From Methylobacterium sp. (GTDB lineage: Bacteria > Pseudomonadota > Alphaproteobacteria > Rhizobiales > Beijerinckiaceae), in contig PNLY01000020.1 in assembly GCA_013823325.1 (NCBI GenBank), forward strand, positions 1 through 64,000: DNA of 64,000 bases, read 5' to 3'. Below the pieces are notes generated by a model. The model made no database searches and was not told where the DNA came from. It was given only the letters and a program-made list of their open reading frames with translations. The position numbers were made by a program, and so were the translations under genes. Below are positions 8,701 to 17,420 of this stretch, piece after piece (position 1 is the first letter of the stretch; each line of letters begins with the position of its first letter).

Positions 8701-9675
8701 ATGAGCCTCGACGTCACGCCTGCCGCTTCGCGCTTCGTGTCCCGCCGCCGCAGGATCGAGTGGCCGACGATCCTGCTCGCCGCGGCGATCTATGGCGGCT
8801 GGTTCGCGACGACCTATTTCCACGCCAGCCTGCCCATCTGGCTCGTCGCAGCGGCCGGCGCCTGGCTGGTGGCCTGGCACAGCTCGCTGCAGCACGAGAT
8901 CCTGCACGGCCATCCGACGCGCTCCCGCCGCGTCAACCGCGCTCTCGCTTGCCTGCCGCTGTCGCTCTGGCTGCCCTATGAGAGCTATCGCGTGCTGCAT
9001 CTGCGCCATCATCATGACGAGCGGCTGACGGACCCGCTAGACGATCCGGAATCGCGCTATCTCACCGCCGCGGACTGGGATGGGCTCGGCCCCCTCGGCC
9101 GCAGCCTGCTGCGGGCGCAGAAGACGCTGCTGGGCCGCCTCGTGATCGGCCCGTTCTGGGCTGTCGGGCATTTCCTCGCCGACGAGGCGCGGGCCGTGAA
9201 GCGCGGCGACAGGACGGCGCGGCGGGCCTGGGCCGAGCATCTGCCGATGCTGCTGCTCGTGCTGGCCTGGCTCGTCCTCGTCTGCGAGATGAGCCTGCCC
9301 TTCTACCTGCTGGGGATCGTCTATCCGGCGACGGCGCTGATGCTGCTGCGCTCCTTCGCCGAGCACAAGGCGGCCGAAGGCGTGCTGGAGCGCACCGCCA
9401 TCGTCGAGAATGCGCCAGTCCTCGGCCTGCTCTATCTCTACAACAACCTGCACGCCGTGCATCACGAACGCCCGGTCATGCCCTGGTACGAGATCCCGCG
9501 CTGGTACCGGGCCAATCGCGAGCGGCTCGTCCGCGAGAATGGCGGCATGGTCTATGACGGCTATCGCGACGTGGCGCGCCGCTTTCTGCTGCGCGAGCAT
9601 GATGCGGTCGCCCATCCCTTCGGGGTAGCGGCCTCGCCGGGCGAGGCGGCCTCGCGGCGGACGGAGGCGGTGTAA
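8701..9675 (+). CDS. Membrane fatty acid desaturase family protein
   Basis: A 324-residue membrane di-iron enzyme. The three histidine boxes of membrane desaturases and hydroxylases are visible: HSSLQHEILHGH (about residues 60-72), HLRHHHDE (about 100-107) and HAVHHERP (about 257-264). Hydrophobic helices surround them (about residues 20-55 and 180-220). It would introduce a double bond or hydroxyl group into an acyl chain or other lipid-like substrate at the inner membrane. A GGAGA ribosome-binding site fixes the start. No electron-transfer partner is adjacent. It converges with the XRE regulator gene 8 bp downstream. Confidence 0.88.
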   Translation: MSLDVTPAASRFVSRRRRIEWPTILLAAAIYGGWFATTYFHASLPIWLVAAAGAWLVAWHSSLQHEILHGHPTRSRRVNRALACLPLSLWLPYESYRVLHLRHHHDERLTDPLDDPESRYLTAADWDGLGPLGRSLLRAQKTLLGRLVIGPFWAVGHFLADEARAVKRGDRTARRAWAEHLPMLLLVLAWLVLVCEMSLPFYLLGIVYPATALMLLRSFAEHKAAEGVLERTAIVENAPVLGLLYLYNNLHAVHHERPVMPWYEIPRWYRANRERLVRENGGMVYDGYRDVARRFLLREHDAVAHPFGVAASPGEAASRRTEAV

Positions 9676-9683
9676 GCGCTGCG

Positions 9684-10523
9684 TCAGCCGAGCTCGCTCA
9701 GCACGTCGTCCAGCGTCTGCGCGATCTGGTGGGGCTGGACCACGGCGAGCTTGATCAGCTCGTCGAAGCGCTTGCTGAACAGCCGGACATAGTCGATGCC
9801 GTTCAGCACCAGATAGCTCGTGCCCAGGAAAAGCGTCACCCGCTTCGGCCCAAAGACGGTGAAGGGGTTCGAATAGGTCTCGGTCAGCGTGTAGAAATAG
9901 ATGCGCAGGCTCGGGTAGAGCTCGGCATAGAGCTCGCCGAAATGCTCGAGCTGGCGGCGGCGGGCCGTCTTGTTCAGGCCCTCCCATTTGCCCTCGCCCT
10001 TGGCCATCGTCGTCAGCGCCTGGATGGAGGTGCAGACCTCCAACTCGCTTTCCGGCCGGCGCATCAGCGCGAGGCGCGCCCCGAAAGAGCTGGCGACGTT
10101 GTTGAGCGACGCGCCCTGATACTCGAAGCGCAGCACCTCCTCGGTCTTCAGGAAGTCCGGCAGGCTGTCCGGCACCGTCCGGACGCGATAGCCCTCGACC
10201 TCGCGCAGCCAGCCGAGGAAGTGGTCGTCGATGGGCGAGCGGGTATGGGTCTGGATCTGCATGATCGAGTCGATGATCTGCGTCCCGACCTCCTTGCGCG
10301 GCGTCAGCCCGAGCAGCCAGTCGACCGAGACCTGACAGGCCTTGGCCAGGGCGATCAGCGTGTCGGCGCGCGGCATGCGCGGCCCGTCCGCCGAAAGCAA
10401 TTGCGACAGGGTCGAGCGGTCGATCTCGGCCATGCGGGCGAAGGCGGCCTGGTTCAGGCCCGAGCCGTCGATCAGGGACTGCAGGCGTTGCCGGAAGCCG
10501 GCTGCGGCGTCGGCGGTGTTCAT
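9684..10523 (-). CDS. XRE-family transcriptional regulator
   Basis: A 279-residue protein. Residues about 12-75 form a lambda-repressor-like helix-turn-helix: NQAAFARMAEIDRSTLSQLL, then PRADTLIALAKACQVSVDWLLG. The remaining 200 residues are not a domain I recognise and may be a ligand-sensing or oligomerisation region. I take MNTADAAAG at 10523 as start; an in-frame ATG lies 27 codons upstream without better support. It is divergent from the Rieske oxygenase gene across about 150 bp and is the obvious candidate regulator of the oxygenase-lyase pair. Confidence 0.82.
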   Translation of the reverse strand: MNTADAAAGFRQRLQSLIDGSGLNQAAFARMAEIDRSTLSQLLSADGPRMPRADTLIALAKACQVSVDWLLGLTPRKEVGTQIIDSIMQIQTHTRSPIDDHFLGWLREVEGYRVRTVPDSLPDFLKTEEVLRFEYQGASLNNVASSFGARLALMRRPESELEVCTSIQALTTMAKGEGKWEGLNKTARRRQLEHFGELYAELYPSLRIYFYTLTETYSNPFTVFGPKRVTLFLGTSYLVLNGIDYVRLFSKRFDELIKLAVVQPHQIAQTLDDVLSELG

Positions 10524-10676
10524 GAAACCATCCGATCGTTCCGTTTCGTCTACAATTATCCCCTGAGGAGGCAGACAAGGTTCGAATGCTAGCTTTGTCA
10601 ACAAACATCACATGATGCGCCTTGGCCCGCCTGCTCCGCCGCCCTTAACTCGATGGCGAAACGGGGACTGCAGGCG

Positions 10677-11933
10677 ATGACGCGCTGGAAAGCTGGCGAA
10701 AGGGTACAGGACCAGGCGAGCCGGGAGCGCATGGCGCATCTCCTGGCTGAGCGGGTGCCGCACACCTCGCTGCCGCGCCCGTTCTATGACGATCCTGACT
10801 TCTTCCGCCTGGACATGCAGGCGATCTTCGAAAGCCGCTGGGTCTTCGCCGGCCTCGCCTGCGAGATCGGCAAGCCGGGCGCGTTCTTCACCGTCGAGAT
10901 CGGCGAGACCTCGATCATCGTCTGCCGCGACCGGGAGATGACGGTCCGCGCCTTTTTCAACAGCTGCCGGCATCGCGGCTCGATCGTGCTGGACCAGCCT
11001 TGCGGGCGCAGGACCAGTTTCGTCTGCCCGTATCATCACTGGAGCTACGATCCGACCGGCCGGCTCCTGCGCGCGCCCAATCTCGATCCCGCGGCCGACA
11101 AGGGCGAGCTCGGCCTGCGGCCGGTCCATGTCCGCGAGATCGCCGGGCTGATCCATGTCTGCCTCGCCGAGGACGCTCCGGACATTGCGCCTCTTGCAGC
11201 GGCGCTCGGGCCAGCGGCCGCGCCGCACCGGCTCGCCGAGGGCAAGGTCGTCCACACGGTCACGCTGCACGAGCAGGGCAACTGGAAGCTCGTGATGGAG
11301 AATGCCCGCGAGTGCGACCATTGCCAGGCCGGGCATCCCGAGCTGATGAACACGCTCCTGATCTTCGACTTCGCCGATCCCTGGAGCGATCCCGCCATCG
11401 CCGAATTCTGGCGGCGCTGCGAGGCGAGCGGCCTGCCGAGCGTCACCCGGGACGGCGCCGATTTTCGCGTCGGGCGGATGCCGTTCAAGCCCGGCAACCT
11501 GTCGATCACCATGGATGGCAAGCCAGCGGTGTGCCGCCGCCTCGGCGACTGGCCGGAGCAGGACATCGGCTCGCTGCGCTTCACCCATTATCCCAGCATG
11601 TTCGGCCATATCCACGCCGACTACGCCATCGTCGTGCAGATGCTGCCGAAATCGGCGGGCGAGACCATCGTCACCTGCAAATGGCTGGTGCATGCCGAGG
11701 CGGTCGAGGGCAGGGACTACGAACTTGAGCGGCTCGTCGAGGTCTGGCGCGCGACCAACGACCAGGACCGGCAGCTGGTCGAGCGCAACCAGCGCGGCGT
11801 TCGCTCCGTCGGCTATCGCCCCGGCCCCTATGCCGAGGCCTCCGAGCACGGTGTCTGGACCTTCGTCGAATGGTATGCCCGGATGATGCAGGGCTTCGCC
11901 GGGGCCACCTCCCACTCCGCGGCCGCCGAATAA
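10677..11933 (+). CDS. Rieske-type oxygenase alpha subunit, quaternary-amine demethylase type
   Basis: A 418-residue Rieske non-heme iron oxygenase. The [2Fe-2S] ligands are C97-x-H99 (SCRHRG) and C117-x2-H120 (CPYHHW). The mononuclear iron site is E212-x2-H215-x4-H220 in RECDHCQAGHPEL. The residue bridging the two centres is Glu rather than the usual Asp. That substitution is known from carnitine monooxygenase CntA and related oxygenases acting on quaternary amines, so demethylation or cleavage of a betaine is the likely reaction. No reductase gene is adjacent. The start at 10677 follows a GGGGA about 9 bases upstream; an ATG at 10653 in the same frame is possible. It lies 45 bp before the lyase-like gene and is probably co-transcribed with it. 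Confidence 0.88.
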   Translation: MTRWKAGERVQDQASRERMAHLLAERVPHTSLPRPFYDDPDFFRLDMQAIFESRWVFAGLACEIGKPGAFFTVEIGETSIIVCRDREMTVRAFFNSCRHRGSIVLDQPCGRRTSFVCPYHHWSYDPTGRLLRAPNLDPAADKGELGLRPVHVREIAGLIHVCLAEDAPDIAPLAAALGPAAAPHRLAEGKVVHTVTLHEQGNWKLVMENARECDHCQAGHPELMNTLLIFDFADPWSDPAIAEFWRRCEASGLPSVTRDGADFRVGRMPFKPGNLSITMDGKPAVCRRLGDWPEQDIGSLRFTHYPSMFGHIHADYAIVVQMLPKSAGETIVTCKWLVHAEAVEGRDYELERLVEVWRATNDQDRQLVERNQRGVRSVGYRPGPYAEASEHGVWTFVEWYARMMQGFAGATSHSAAAE

Positions 11934-11978
11934 CGCGGTCCGCGCCATACCCAAGCCGACGATCGAAAGGGAACCCGC

Positions 11979-13517
11979 ATGAGCGTCAAGCAACTGGGCG
12001 CGACGAGCGTCGGCCTCGGCACCATCCTCTCCATCGTCGATGAGGGGCATCCGGTCGCCCTCGACCCCGCGGTCGTCGCGCGGGTCGCGGCGGCGCGGGC
12101 CGTCGTCGAGCGCTACATGCATCGCGACGAGCCGATCTACGGGCTCAACACCGGGCTCGGCGGCAATGTCGGCTACCGGATCCCGCCGGACGAGATCGAG
12201 GCCTTCCAGGTCAAGATGGTGCGCGGCCGCTGCATCGGCGTGGGCGAGCCGTTCCCGGAACGGGCCGGCCGCGCCATGCTGCTCAGCCGCATCGTCGGCA
12301 TGGCCCAGGGCGGATCGGGCATCTCGCCCGCTGTGCTCGACCTTGCCGTCGCCATGTTCAATGCCGGCATCACGCCGGTCGTTCCCGGCCGCGGCTCGAT
12401 CGGCGCCGGCGATCTTGGCCTGTGCGCCCATCTCGGCGCTGCCCTGATCGGGCTCGGCGAGGTCTATCTGAACGGGCGCCGGATGCCGGCGGCCGAAGCG
12501 CTGCGCGCTGCCGGTCTGACGCCGGCCCGGCTCGGCCCCAAGGATGGCCTCGCGATCCTGAACGCCAGCGCGGTCAGCTGCGGTTATGGGGCGCTCGTCC
12601 TGGCCGAACTTTCCGACGTGCTGTCGGCCTCGATGGTCGTCGCGGCCCTGGCGGGCGAGGGCTACGCCGCCAACCCGCGCATCTTCGATCCGCGCCTCGC
12701 CGAGGCGCGGCCGGCGCGCGGACAGGTGCAGGCCGCGGCCGCCTTCCGCTCGGCACTGAACGGCAGCTACCTGCATGATCCCGGCGCCGCCCGCTCGATC
12801 CAGGATGCGCTGTGCTTCCGGGTGCTCTCGCAGATCTACGGGCCGGCACTAGCCAGCTTCGAGACCGCCGTCGCCAGCGTCACGACGGAGGTCAATTCCG
12901 CCGCCGACAATCCGCTGGTCATGGCCGAGGACGACCTCATCCTGTCGACCGCCAATTTCCACACCCCGGACATCGCGCTAGCCTTCGATACGCTGGCGAT
13001 CGTCAACGTCCAGCTCGCGACGGCCTCGGCCTATCGCACGATCAAGCTGATGAACGCCCAGCTCTCCGGCCTGCCGAAATACCTCTCGCCCCTGGGCGGC
13101 GCCTCGAACGGCTACAACTCGATGCAGAAGACGGTCTCGGCCTTGCAAGGCGAGGTCAGGCTGAGGGCGACGCCGGCGAGCACGGATTCGATTCCCGTAT
13201 CCGAGACGGTCGAGGACCACGCGCCGCAGACACTGCTGACGATCCGCAAGCTCGAGGAACAGATCCTGCCGCTCCGGCTGATCTTCGCCATCGAGGCGCT
13301 GGTCGCGGTGCAGGCGGTCGACCTGCGGGGCAGGCCCCGCCTCGCCGAGGCGACCGGCGCGCTCTACGAGGCGATCCGCAAGGACATCCCGATGCTCCAG
13401 GACGATCGCGAGAACGGCCCGGACGCCGACCGCGTCGCGGCGATCCTGCGCGACGGAGCGCTGCTTGCCAGGCTGCGCGATAGCCTTGGCAACGCCACGC
13501 TTTTTTCGCTGGGTTAG
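11979..13517 (+). CDS. Aromatic amino acid lyase homologue lacking the MIO Ala-Ser-Gly triad
   Basis: A 512-residue, full-length member of the histidine/phenylalanine ammonia-lyase fold. Conserved landmarks include IYGLNTGLG with Tyr54, NASAVSCGYGALVL, IQDALCFRV, EVNSAADNPLV, TANFHTPDIA and ETVEDHAPQT. The cofactor loop normally reads GSVGASGDLAPLAH. Here it reads GSIGAGDLGLCAH (residues 139-151, about 12393-12431): the serine is absent by a clean one-residue deletion, so the MIO prosthetic group cannot form. Ergothionase, which eliminates trimethylamine from ergothioneine, is a known MIO-independent member of this fold. With a quaternary-amine-type Rieske oxygenase next door, I infer a betaine-type eliminase rather than a histidine ammonia-lyase. 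No hut genes are nearby. Confidence 0.85.
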   Translation: MSVKQLGATSVGLGTILSIVDEGHPVALDPAVVARVAAARAVVERYMHRDEPIYGLNTGLGGNVGYRIPPDEIEAFQVKMVRGRCIGVGEPFPERAGRAMLLSRIVGMAQGGSGISPAVLDLAVAMFNAGITPVVPGRGSIGAGDLGLCAHLGAALIGLGEVYLNGRRMPAAEALRAAGLTPARLGPKDGLAILNASAVSCGYGALVLAELSDVLSASMVVAALAGEGYAANPRIFDPRLAEARPARGQVQAAAAFRSALNGSYLHDPGAARSIQDALCFRVLSQIYGPALASFETAVASVTTEVNSAADNPLVMAEDDLILSTANFHTPDIALAFDTLAIVNVQLATASAYRTIKLMNAQLSGLPKYLSPLGGASNGYNSMQKTVSALQGEVRLRATPASTDSIPVSETVEDHAPQTLLTIRKLEEQILPLRLIFAIEALVAVQAVDLRGRPRLAEATGALYEAIRKDIPMLQDDRENGPDADRVAAILRDGALLARLRDSLGNATLFSLG

Positions 13518-13519
13518 CC

Positions 13520-14644
13520 TCAGGCCACGCCGAGCAGGCGGATCAGGCCGAGCGAGATCGCCGCGAGCGCGAGCAGCGAGAGGACGACCGTTGCGGTGAC
13601 GCGCGGGCCGGCCTGGACGACGGAACGGATGTCGACGCTGAGCCCGAGCGCCGCCATCGAGACGATCGTCAGCACGTTCGCGGCGGTGGCGAGTGGCGGC
13701 AGCAGGACAGCCGGAATGAGCCCGGCCGAGCGGAATGCCGCCATCACCACGAAGCCGACGATGAACCAGGGCACGAGGCGATGCAGCCCGAACGGACGCG
13801 GCGCGGGACGCTCTGCCGCGACCTGCGCGCCGGTCTCCTCGCGCAGCCGGCTCGACAGCAGCGACAGCACAAGGATGACGGGCCCGAGCATCAGCACGCG
13901 CACCAGCTTGACCAGGGTTCCGATCTGGACCGCTACGGCGCCCGCCGGCGCCGTGGCGGCGAGGACCTGGGGGACGGCATAGACGGTCAGGCCCGAGAGG
14001 ATGCCGAACTGATGGACGCTGAGGCCGAGCACCGGGATCAGCAGCGGCAAGCCGAGCACGACCACGACGCCGAGCACCGCGGTGAAGGCGATCGAAGCGG
14101 CGACGTCGTCGCCATCGGCGCCGATGACCGGCGCCGTGGCGGCGATCGCCGAATTGCCGCAGATGGAATTGCCGCAGGCGACCAGGATCGCCATCCGCTT
14201 CGAAAGCCCGAGCAGGCGGCCGATGCCGTAGCTCAGGCCGATCGCGACGAAGACCACGGCGGCGATGCCGAGAAGGAGCGGGGCGCCCGTCGCGGCGACC
14301 GTGGCGGCGCTCAGGGAGGCGCCAAGCAGCACGACGGCGATCTCCAGCAGCGTCTTCGCCGAGAACGAGATGCCCGGACGCCAGCGGTTGTCGGGCTTCC
14401 AGAGCGTCCTGACCAGGGTGCCCAGCAGGATCGCCAGGACGAGCGCTTCGAGCCAGGCCCGGTGGAAGAACAGGGCTTCGAGATGCTCGGCGCCGAGCGC
14501 CGCGACCGAAACGGCAAGGCACAGCAGCAGGCCCGGGCCGATGCGCTTGGCGCCCGAGACCACCCGGTCAACCAAACTCGTCCGATCTGGGCTTTCAAGC
14601 GTCATGACGGTACCCGGCCATTCGATGTGCGGGTTCTGAGCCAT
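13520..14644 (-). CDS. YeiH-family putative sulfate/anion exporter
   Basis: About 374 residues with roughly ten membrane segments, matching the UPF0324/YeiH family. Landmarks are LLGASLSAATV, the ACGNSICGNSAIAATAPVIGA region with its GNS repeat, ASIAFTAVLGVVVVLGLPLL, and VPQVLAATAP. Members are annotated as putative sulfate exporters, but biochemical support is thin. The start is uncertain: 14644 follows an AGGCGA, while 14605 (MTLESP) is also plausible. It is divergent from a LysR gene, the same arrangement as yeiH/yeiE in enterobacteria, which suggests that LysR protein controls it. Confidence 0.85.
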   Translation of the reverse strand: MAQNPHIEWPGTVMTLESPDRTSLVDRVVSGAKRIGPGLLLCLAVSVAALGAEHLEALFFHRAWLEALVLAILLGTLVRTLWKPDNRWRPGISFSAKTLLEIAVVLLGASLSAATVAATGAPLLLGIAAVVFVAIGLSYGIGRLLGLSKRMAILVACGNSICGNSAIAATAPVIGADGDDVAASIAFTAVLGVVVVLGLPLLIPVLGLSVHQFGILSGLTVYAVPQVLAATAPAGAVAVQIGTLVKLVRVLMLGPVILVLSLLSSRLREETGAQVAAERPAPRPFGLHRLVPWFIVGFVVMAAFRSAGLIPAVLLPPLATAANVLTIVSMAALGLSVDIRSVVQAGPRVTATVVLSLLALAAISLGLIRLLGVA

Positions 14645-14780
14645 TTCGCCTAAGCAATCCAACGTGTTGTTTTTCTTGTTTCAATCTAGAAAATCGATCA
14701 TTCTTGATGGCGGCTCGTTCGGGGCTGTCCTGGCGCGAGCATCCGGCAGCCGGGCGCCGCCCGAGGGTTCATCGACGCTC

Positions 14781-15668
14781 ATGACACTCGAACAGCTCCG
14801 CATCTTCGTCGCGGTCGCCGAGCGCGAACATGTCACGCGCGCGGCCGCGGAGCTCAACCTCACCCAATCGGCGACGAGTGCGGCAATCGCGGCGCTCGAA
14901 CATCGCCACGCGGTGAAGCTTTTCGATCGCGTCGGGCGCCGAATCGTGCTGACCGATGCCGGGCGCCTGTTCCTGACTGAGGCTCGCGCGATCCTCGCAC
15001 GCGCCGCTACCGGCGAGCGGGTCCTGTCGGATCTCGCCGGGTTGAAGCGCGGGCGGCTGTCCCTGGCGGCGAGTCAAACGGTCGGCAATTACTGGCTGCC
15101 GCGCAAGCTCGCTTTGTTTCGCACCAAGCATCCGGGGATCGAGACGCCGCTGGTGATCGGCAATACCGAGACGGTCGCGGCCTCCATCCATGACGGGCTT
15201 GCCGATATCGGCTTCGTCGAAGGAGAGATCGACGATCCGCTGCTGGCACAGGACGCTGTCGCGATGGACGAGCTGGCGATCGTCGTGGCGCCCGATCATC
15301 CCTGGGCGGGAAGGGCGCGCGTCGATCCGGCGGAATTCGTCGAGAGTCCCTGGGTTCTGCGCGAGCCCGGCTCAGGCACAAGGCAGGCCCTCGAAGCGGT
15401 TCTCGCCGCCGCCGGGCGCTCGATCGCCGATCTCGACGTCCTGCTGGAACTACCCGCCAACGAGGCCGTGCGCAGCGCCGTCGATGCAGGCTCCGCCGCC
15501 GCCCTGATGTCGAGGCTCGTCGTCGCCAACGCCCTGCGCTCGGGCCTGCTCGCGGAGGTGGCGGCCGACATCCCCGCGCGCCGCTTCGTCATGCTGCGGC
15601 ACAAGGAACGCTATGTCGGCCGGCCTGCGCAGGCCTTTCGCGCGCTCCTCGCCGACGAGGCCGCGTAG
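14781..15668 (+). CDS. LysR-family transcriptional regulator (YeiE-like position)
   Basis: A 295-residue LysR regulator. The winged helix-turn-helix covers residues about 1-60 (TLEQLRIFVAVAEREHVTRAAAELNLTQSATSAAI region), followed by the two-lobed effector domain from about residue 90, with ASQTVGNYWLPRKLA and a DIGFVEGE strand. It is divergent from the YeiH-type exporter gene and most likely regulates it. The enterobacterial analogue YeiE responds to sulfite; by analogy an oxidised sulfur ligand is possible, but no ligand residues were checked. Confidence 0.88.
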   Translation: MTLEQLRIFVAVAEREHVTRAAAELNLTQSATSAAIAALEHRHAVKLFDRVGRRIVLTDAGRLFLTEARAILARAATGERVLSDLAGLKRGRLSLAASQTVGNYWLPRKLALFRTKHPGIETPLVIGNTETVAASIHDGLADIGFVEGEIDDPLLAQDAVAMDELAIVVAPDHPWAGRARVDPAEFVESPWVLREPGSGTRQALEAVLAAAGRSIADLDVLLELPANEAVRSAVDAGSAAALMSRLVVANALRSGLLAEVAADIPARRFVMLRHKERYVGRPAQAFRALLADEAA

Positions 15669-15774
15669 TCCCTCGCGCCTCAGCGAACGCTGCATGCGTC
15701 GCGGTATAGAGGGGGAGTTCCTCTTCCAGCTGTCGTGGGCCCAGCCGACCCTGAAACCAGTCTGGTGGCTGATG

Positions 15775-17409
15775 CTACGGTCGCGCCTCGGTCGCGGCGA
15801 TGACGGCATCGACATCGGTCACGACGCAAACGTTCTGCAGCGCGTAGTTGACCGAGGCCGTGTGCCATTCGGCGTTCATCGTCGAGCAGGCGTCCTCCGG
15901 CACCAGCATGAAATAGCCCTTGTCGGCGCCGGTGCGGGCAGTGTGCTCGATCGACATGTTGGTCCAGGCGCCGGTGACGATGACGATGTCGCGGCCGAGC
16001 GCCTTGAGAGCGGTTTCCAGCCTTGTGCCTTCCCAGGCGCTCATGCGCTGCTTCTCGACGATATGGTCGCCGCCTTGCGCCTCCAGGCCGGGGACAGGCG
16101 CTGCGCCCCAGGTGCCGCGCACCAGCGCCTTGGCGTCGGCCAGGCCTTCGAACAGTGGGGCGTTCATGGTGACGCCGGGCGCGCCGGCTTCGACGACGAA
16201 CCAGACATGAATCACCGGAATGCCGCGCGCTCGCGCCGCCTGCGCCAGGCGTGCGCCGTTGGCGATCGCGTTCTGCTGGCGGCAATGCTCCGGCGAGCCC
16301 GAATTGGCGAAGGCGCCGCCCTCCATGACGACATCGTTCTGCATGTCCTGGATGATCAACGCGCAGCGTGACGGGTCGAGCCGGTAACCGGCGGCGGCCT
16401 TCTTCACGCCGCTCGCCGAGATGGTGGCGGCGGGTGTGACGTCTGCTGCTGCCCGCTCTGGCGCTGCGCGGTCATGGCTCCAGCGGCCGGCGCTAGCATG
16501 GCCCGCCTTCATATAGGGCTCGATGCGTGGCCCGACCTTGGTCTCGACCGCGTAGAGCGAATGGCTCGCGGTGAGGAAGAGCGTGCGCCAGTCCGGCCCG
16601 CCCCAAGTGAGGTTGCCGACGAGCTCCGGCACGCGCAGCTTGCCGATCAACTCGCCCTTGATCGAATAGACCCAGACACCGCCGGGGCCGGTCACCCAGA
16701 TATTGCCCTGCGCATCGCATTTCATGCCGTCGGGGACGCCCGGCTCAGGCCCGACGATACCGGAGGCGAAGATGCGGCCGGAGCCGAGCCGTCCGTCCGG
16801 GAGAACGTCGAAGACGCGGATATTGTGCTGGACGGTGTCGTTGACGAAGAGCCGGTCCTCCGTCGGACAAAAGCAGAGCCCGTTCGGCTGGTCGAAGAGA
16901 TAGCGGTCGACCAGCAGCTGCGGTGCACCACCCTCCGGCGGAATGCGATAGACGCCCTGGAAACCGAGCTGGCGCGGCCGCTCGACGCCGAAGACCGGCA
17001 TGCGGCCATACCAGGGATCGGAGAAGTAGATCGCCCCATCCGATTTCACGACGACGTCGTTGGGGCTGTTGAGCTCCATCCCCTCGACATGCGAGGCAAG
17101 AACCTCGTGCCGCCCGTCCGGCCGCTCGCGCACCAGCGACGAGGTCGCGTGCTCGCAGACGATCAGATTAAGCTCGGCATCATAGGTCATGCCGTTGCAC
17201 TTGTTCGCCGGCCGCCTGACCTCGCGGAAGCCGTTTTTGTCCCAGCGGCGGCGGACATCGCCCGGCATGTCCGAGAACAGCAGATGCTGCTCGCGCGGAT
17301 GCCAGATCGGCCCCTCGCAGAACTCGAAGCCGGTGCCGAGCTGGCGGACCGGCGCCCAGAGGTCGATCAGGTCGGCGAAGCCGGACTGGACTGCGACATG
17401 CGTGGTCAT
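15775..17409 (-). CDS. Fusion of SMP-30/gluconolactonase domain and isochorismatase-like domain with Cys-to-Ser active site
   Basis: A 544-residue two-domain protein. Residues about 15-300 are an SMP-30/gluconolactonase beta-propeller with expected metal ligands (E32 in CEGPIW, N117 in NSPND, D227 in PDGMKCD). After a linker at about 305-345, residues 346-544 form an isochorismatase-like hydrolase domain with D355 (IIQDMQND) and K453 (VEKQRM). The position of the catalytic cysteine in TN-x-C-x-E-x-TAR is serine (S486, codon TCG at 15952-15954). A cysteine-nucleophile amidase mechanism is therefore unlikely unless serine replaces it; true isochorismatases also lack this cysteine. The fusion suggests consecutive steps on one substrate: lactone opening and a side-chain hydrolysis. 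It is the last gene of the long collinear cluster. Confidence 0.85.
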   Translation of the reverse strand: MTTHVAVQSGFADLIDLWAPVRQLGTGFEFCEGPIWHPREQHLLFSDMPGDVRRRWDKNGFREVRRPANKCNGMTYDAELNLIVCEHATSSLVRERPDGRHEVLASHVEGMELNSPNDVVVKSDGAIYFSDPWYGRMPVFGVERPRQLGFQGVYRIPPEGGAPQLLVDRYLFDQPNGLCFCPTEDRLFVNDTVQHNIRVFDVLPDGRLGSGRIFASGIVGPEPGVPDGMKCDAQGNIWVTGPGGVWVYSIKGELIGKLRVPELVGNLTWGGPDWRTLFLTASHSLYAVETKVGPRIEPYMKAGHASAGRWSHDRAAPERAAADVTPAATISASGVKKAAAGYRLDPSRCALIIQDMQNDVVMEGGAFANSGSPEHCRQQNAIANGARLAQAARARGIPVIHVWFVVEAGAPGVTMNAPLFEGLADAKALVRGTWGAAPVPGLEAQGGDHIVEKQRMSAWEGTRLETALKALGRDIVIVTGAWTNMSIEHTARTGADKGYFMLVPEDACSTMNAEWHTASVNYALQNVCVVTDVDAVIAATEARP

Positions 17410-17420
17410 GGCGACCCCCG

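Noticed and set aside
11979..13517. Annotation as histidine ammonia-lyase (hutH)
   Set aside because: The Ala-Ser-Gly triad is incomplete and no hutU, hutI or hutG gene is nearby.
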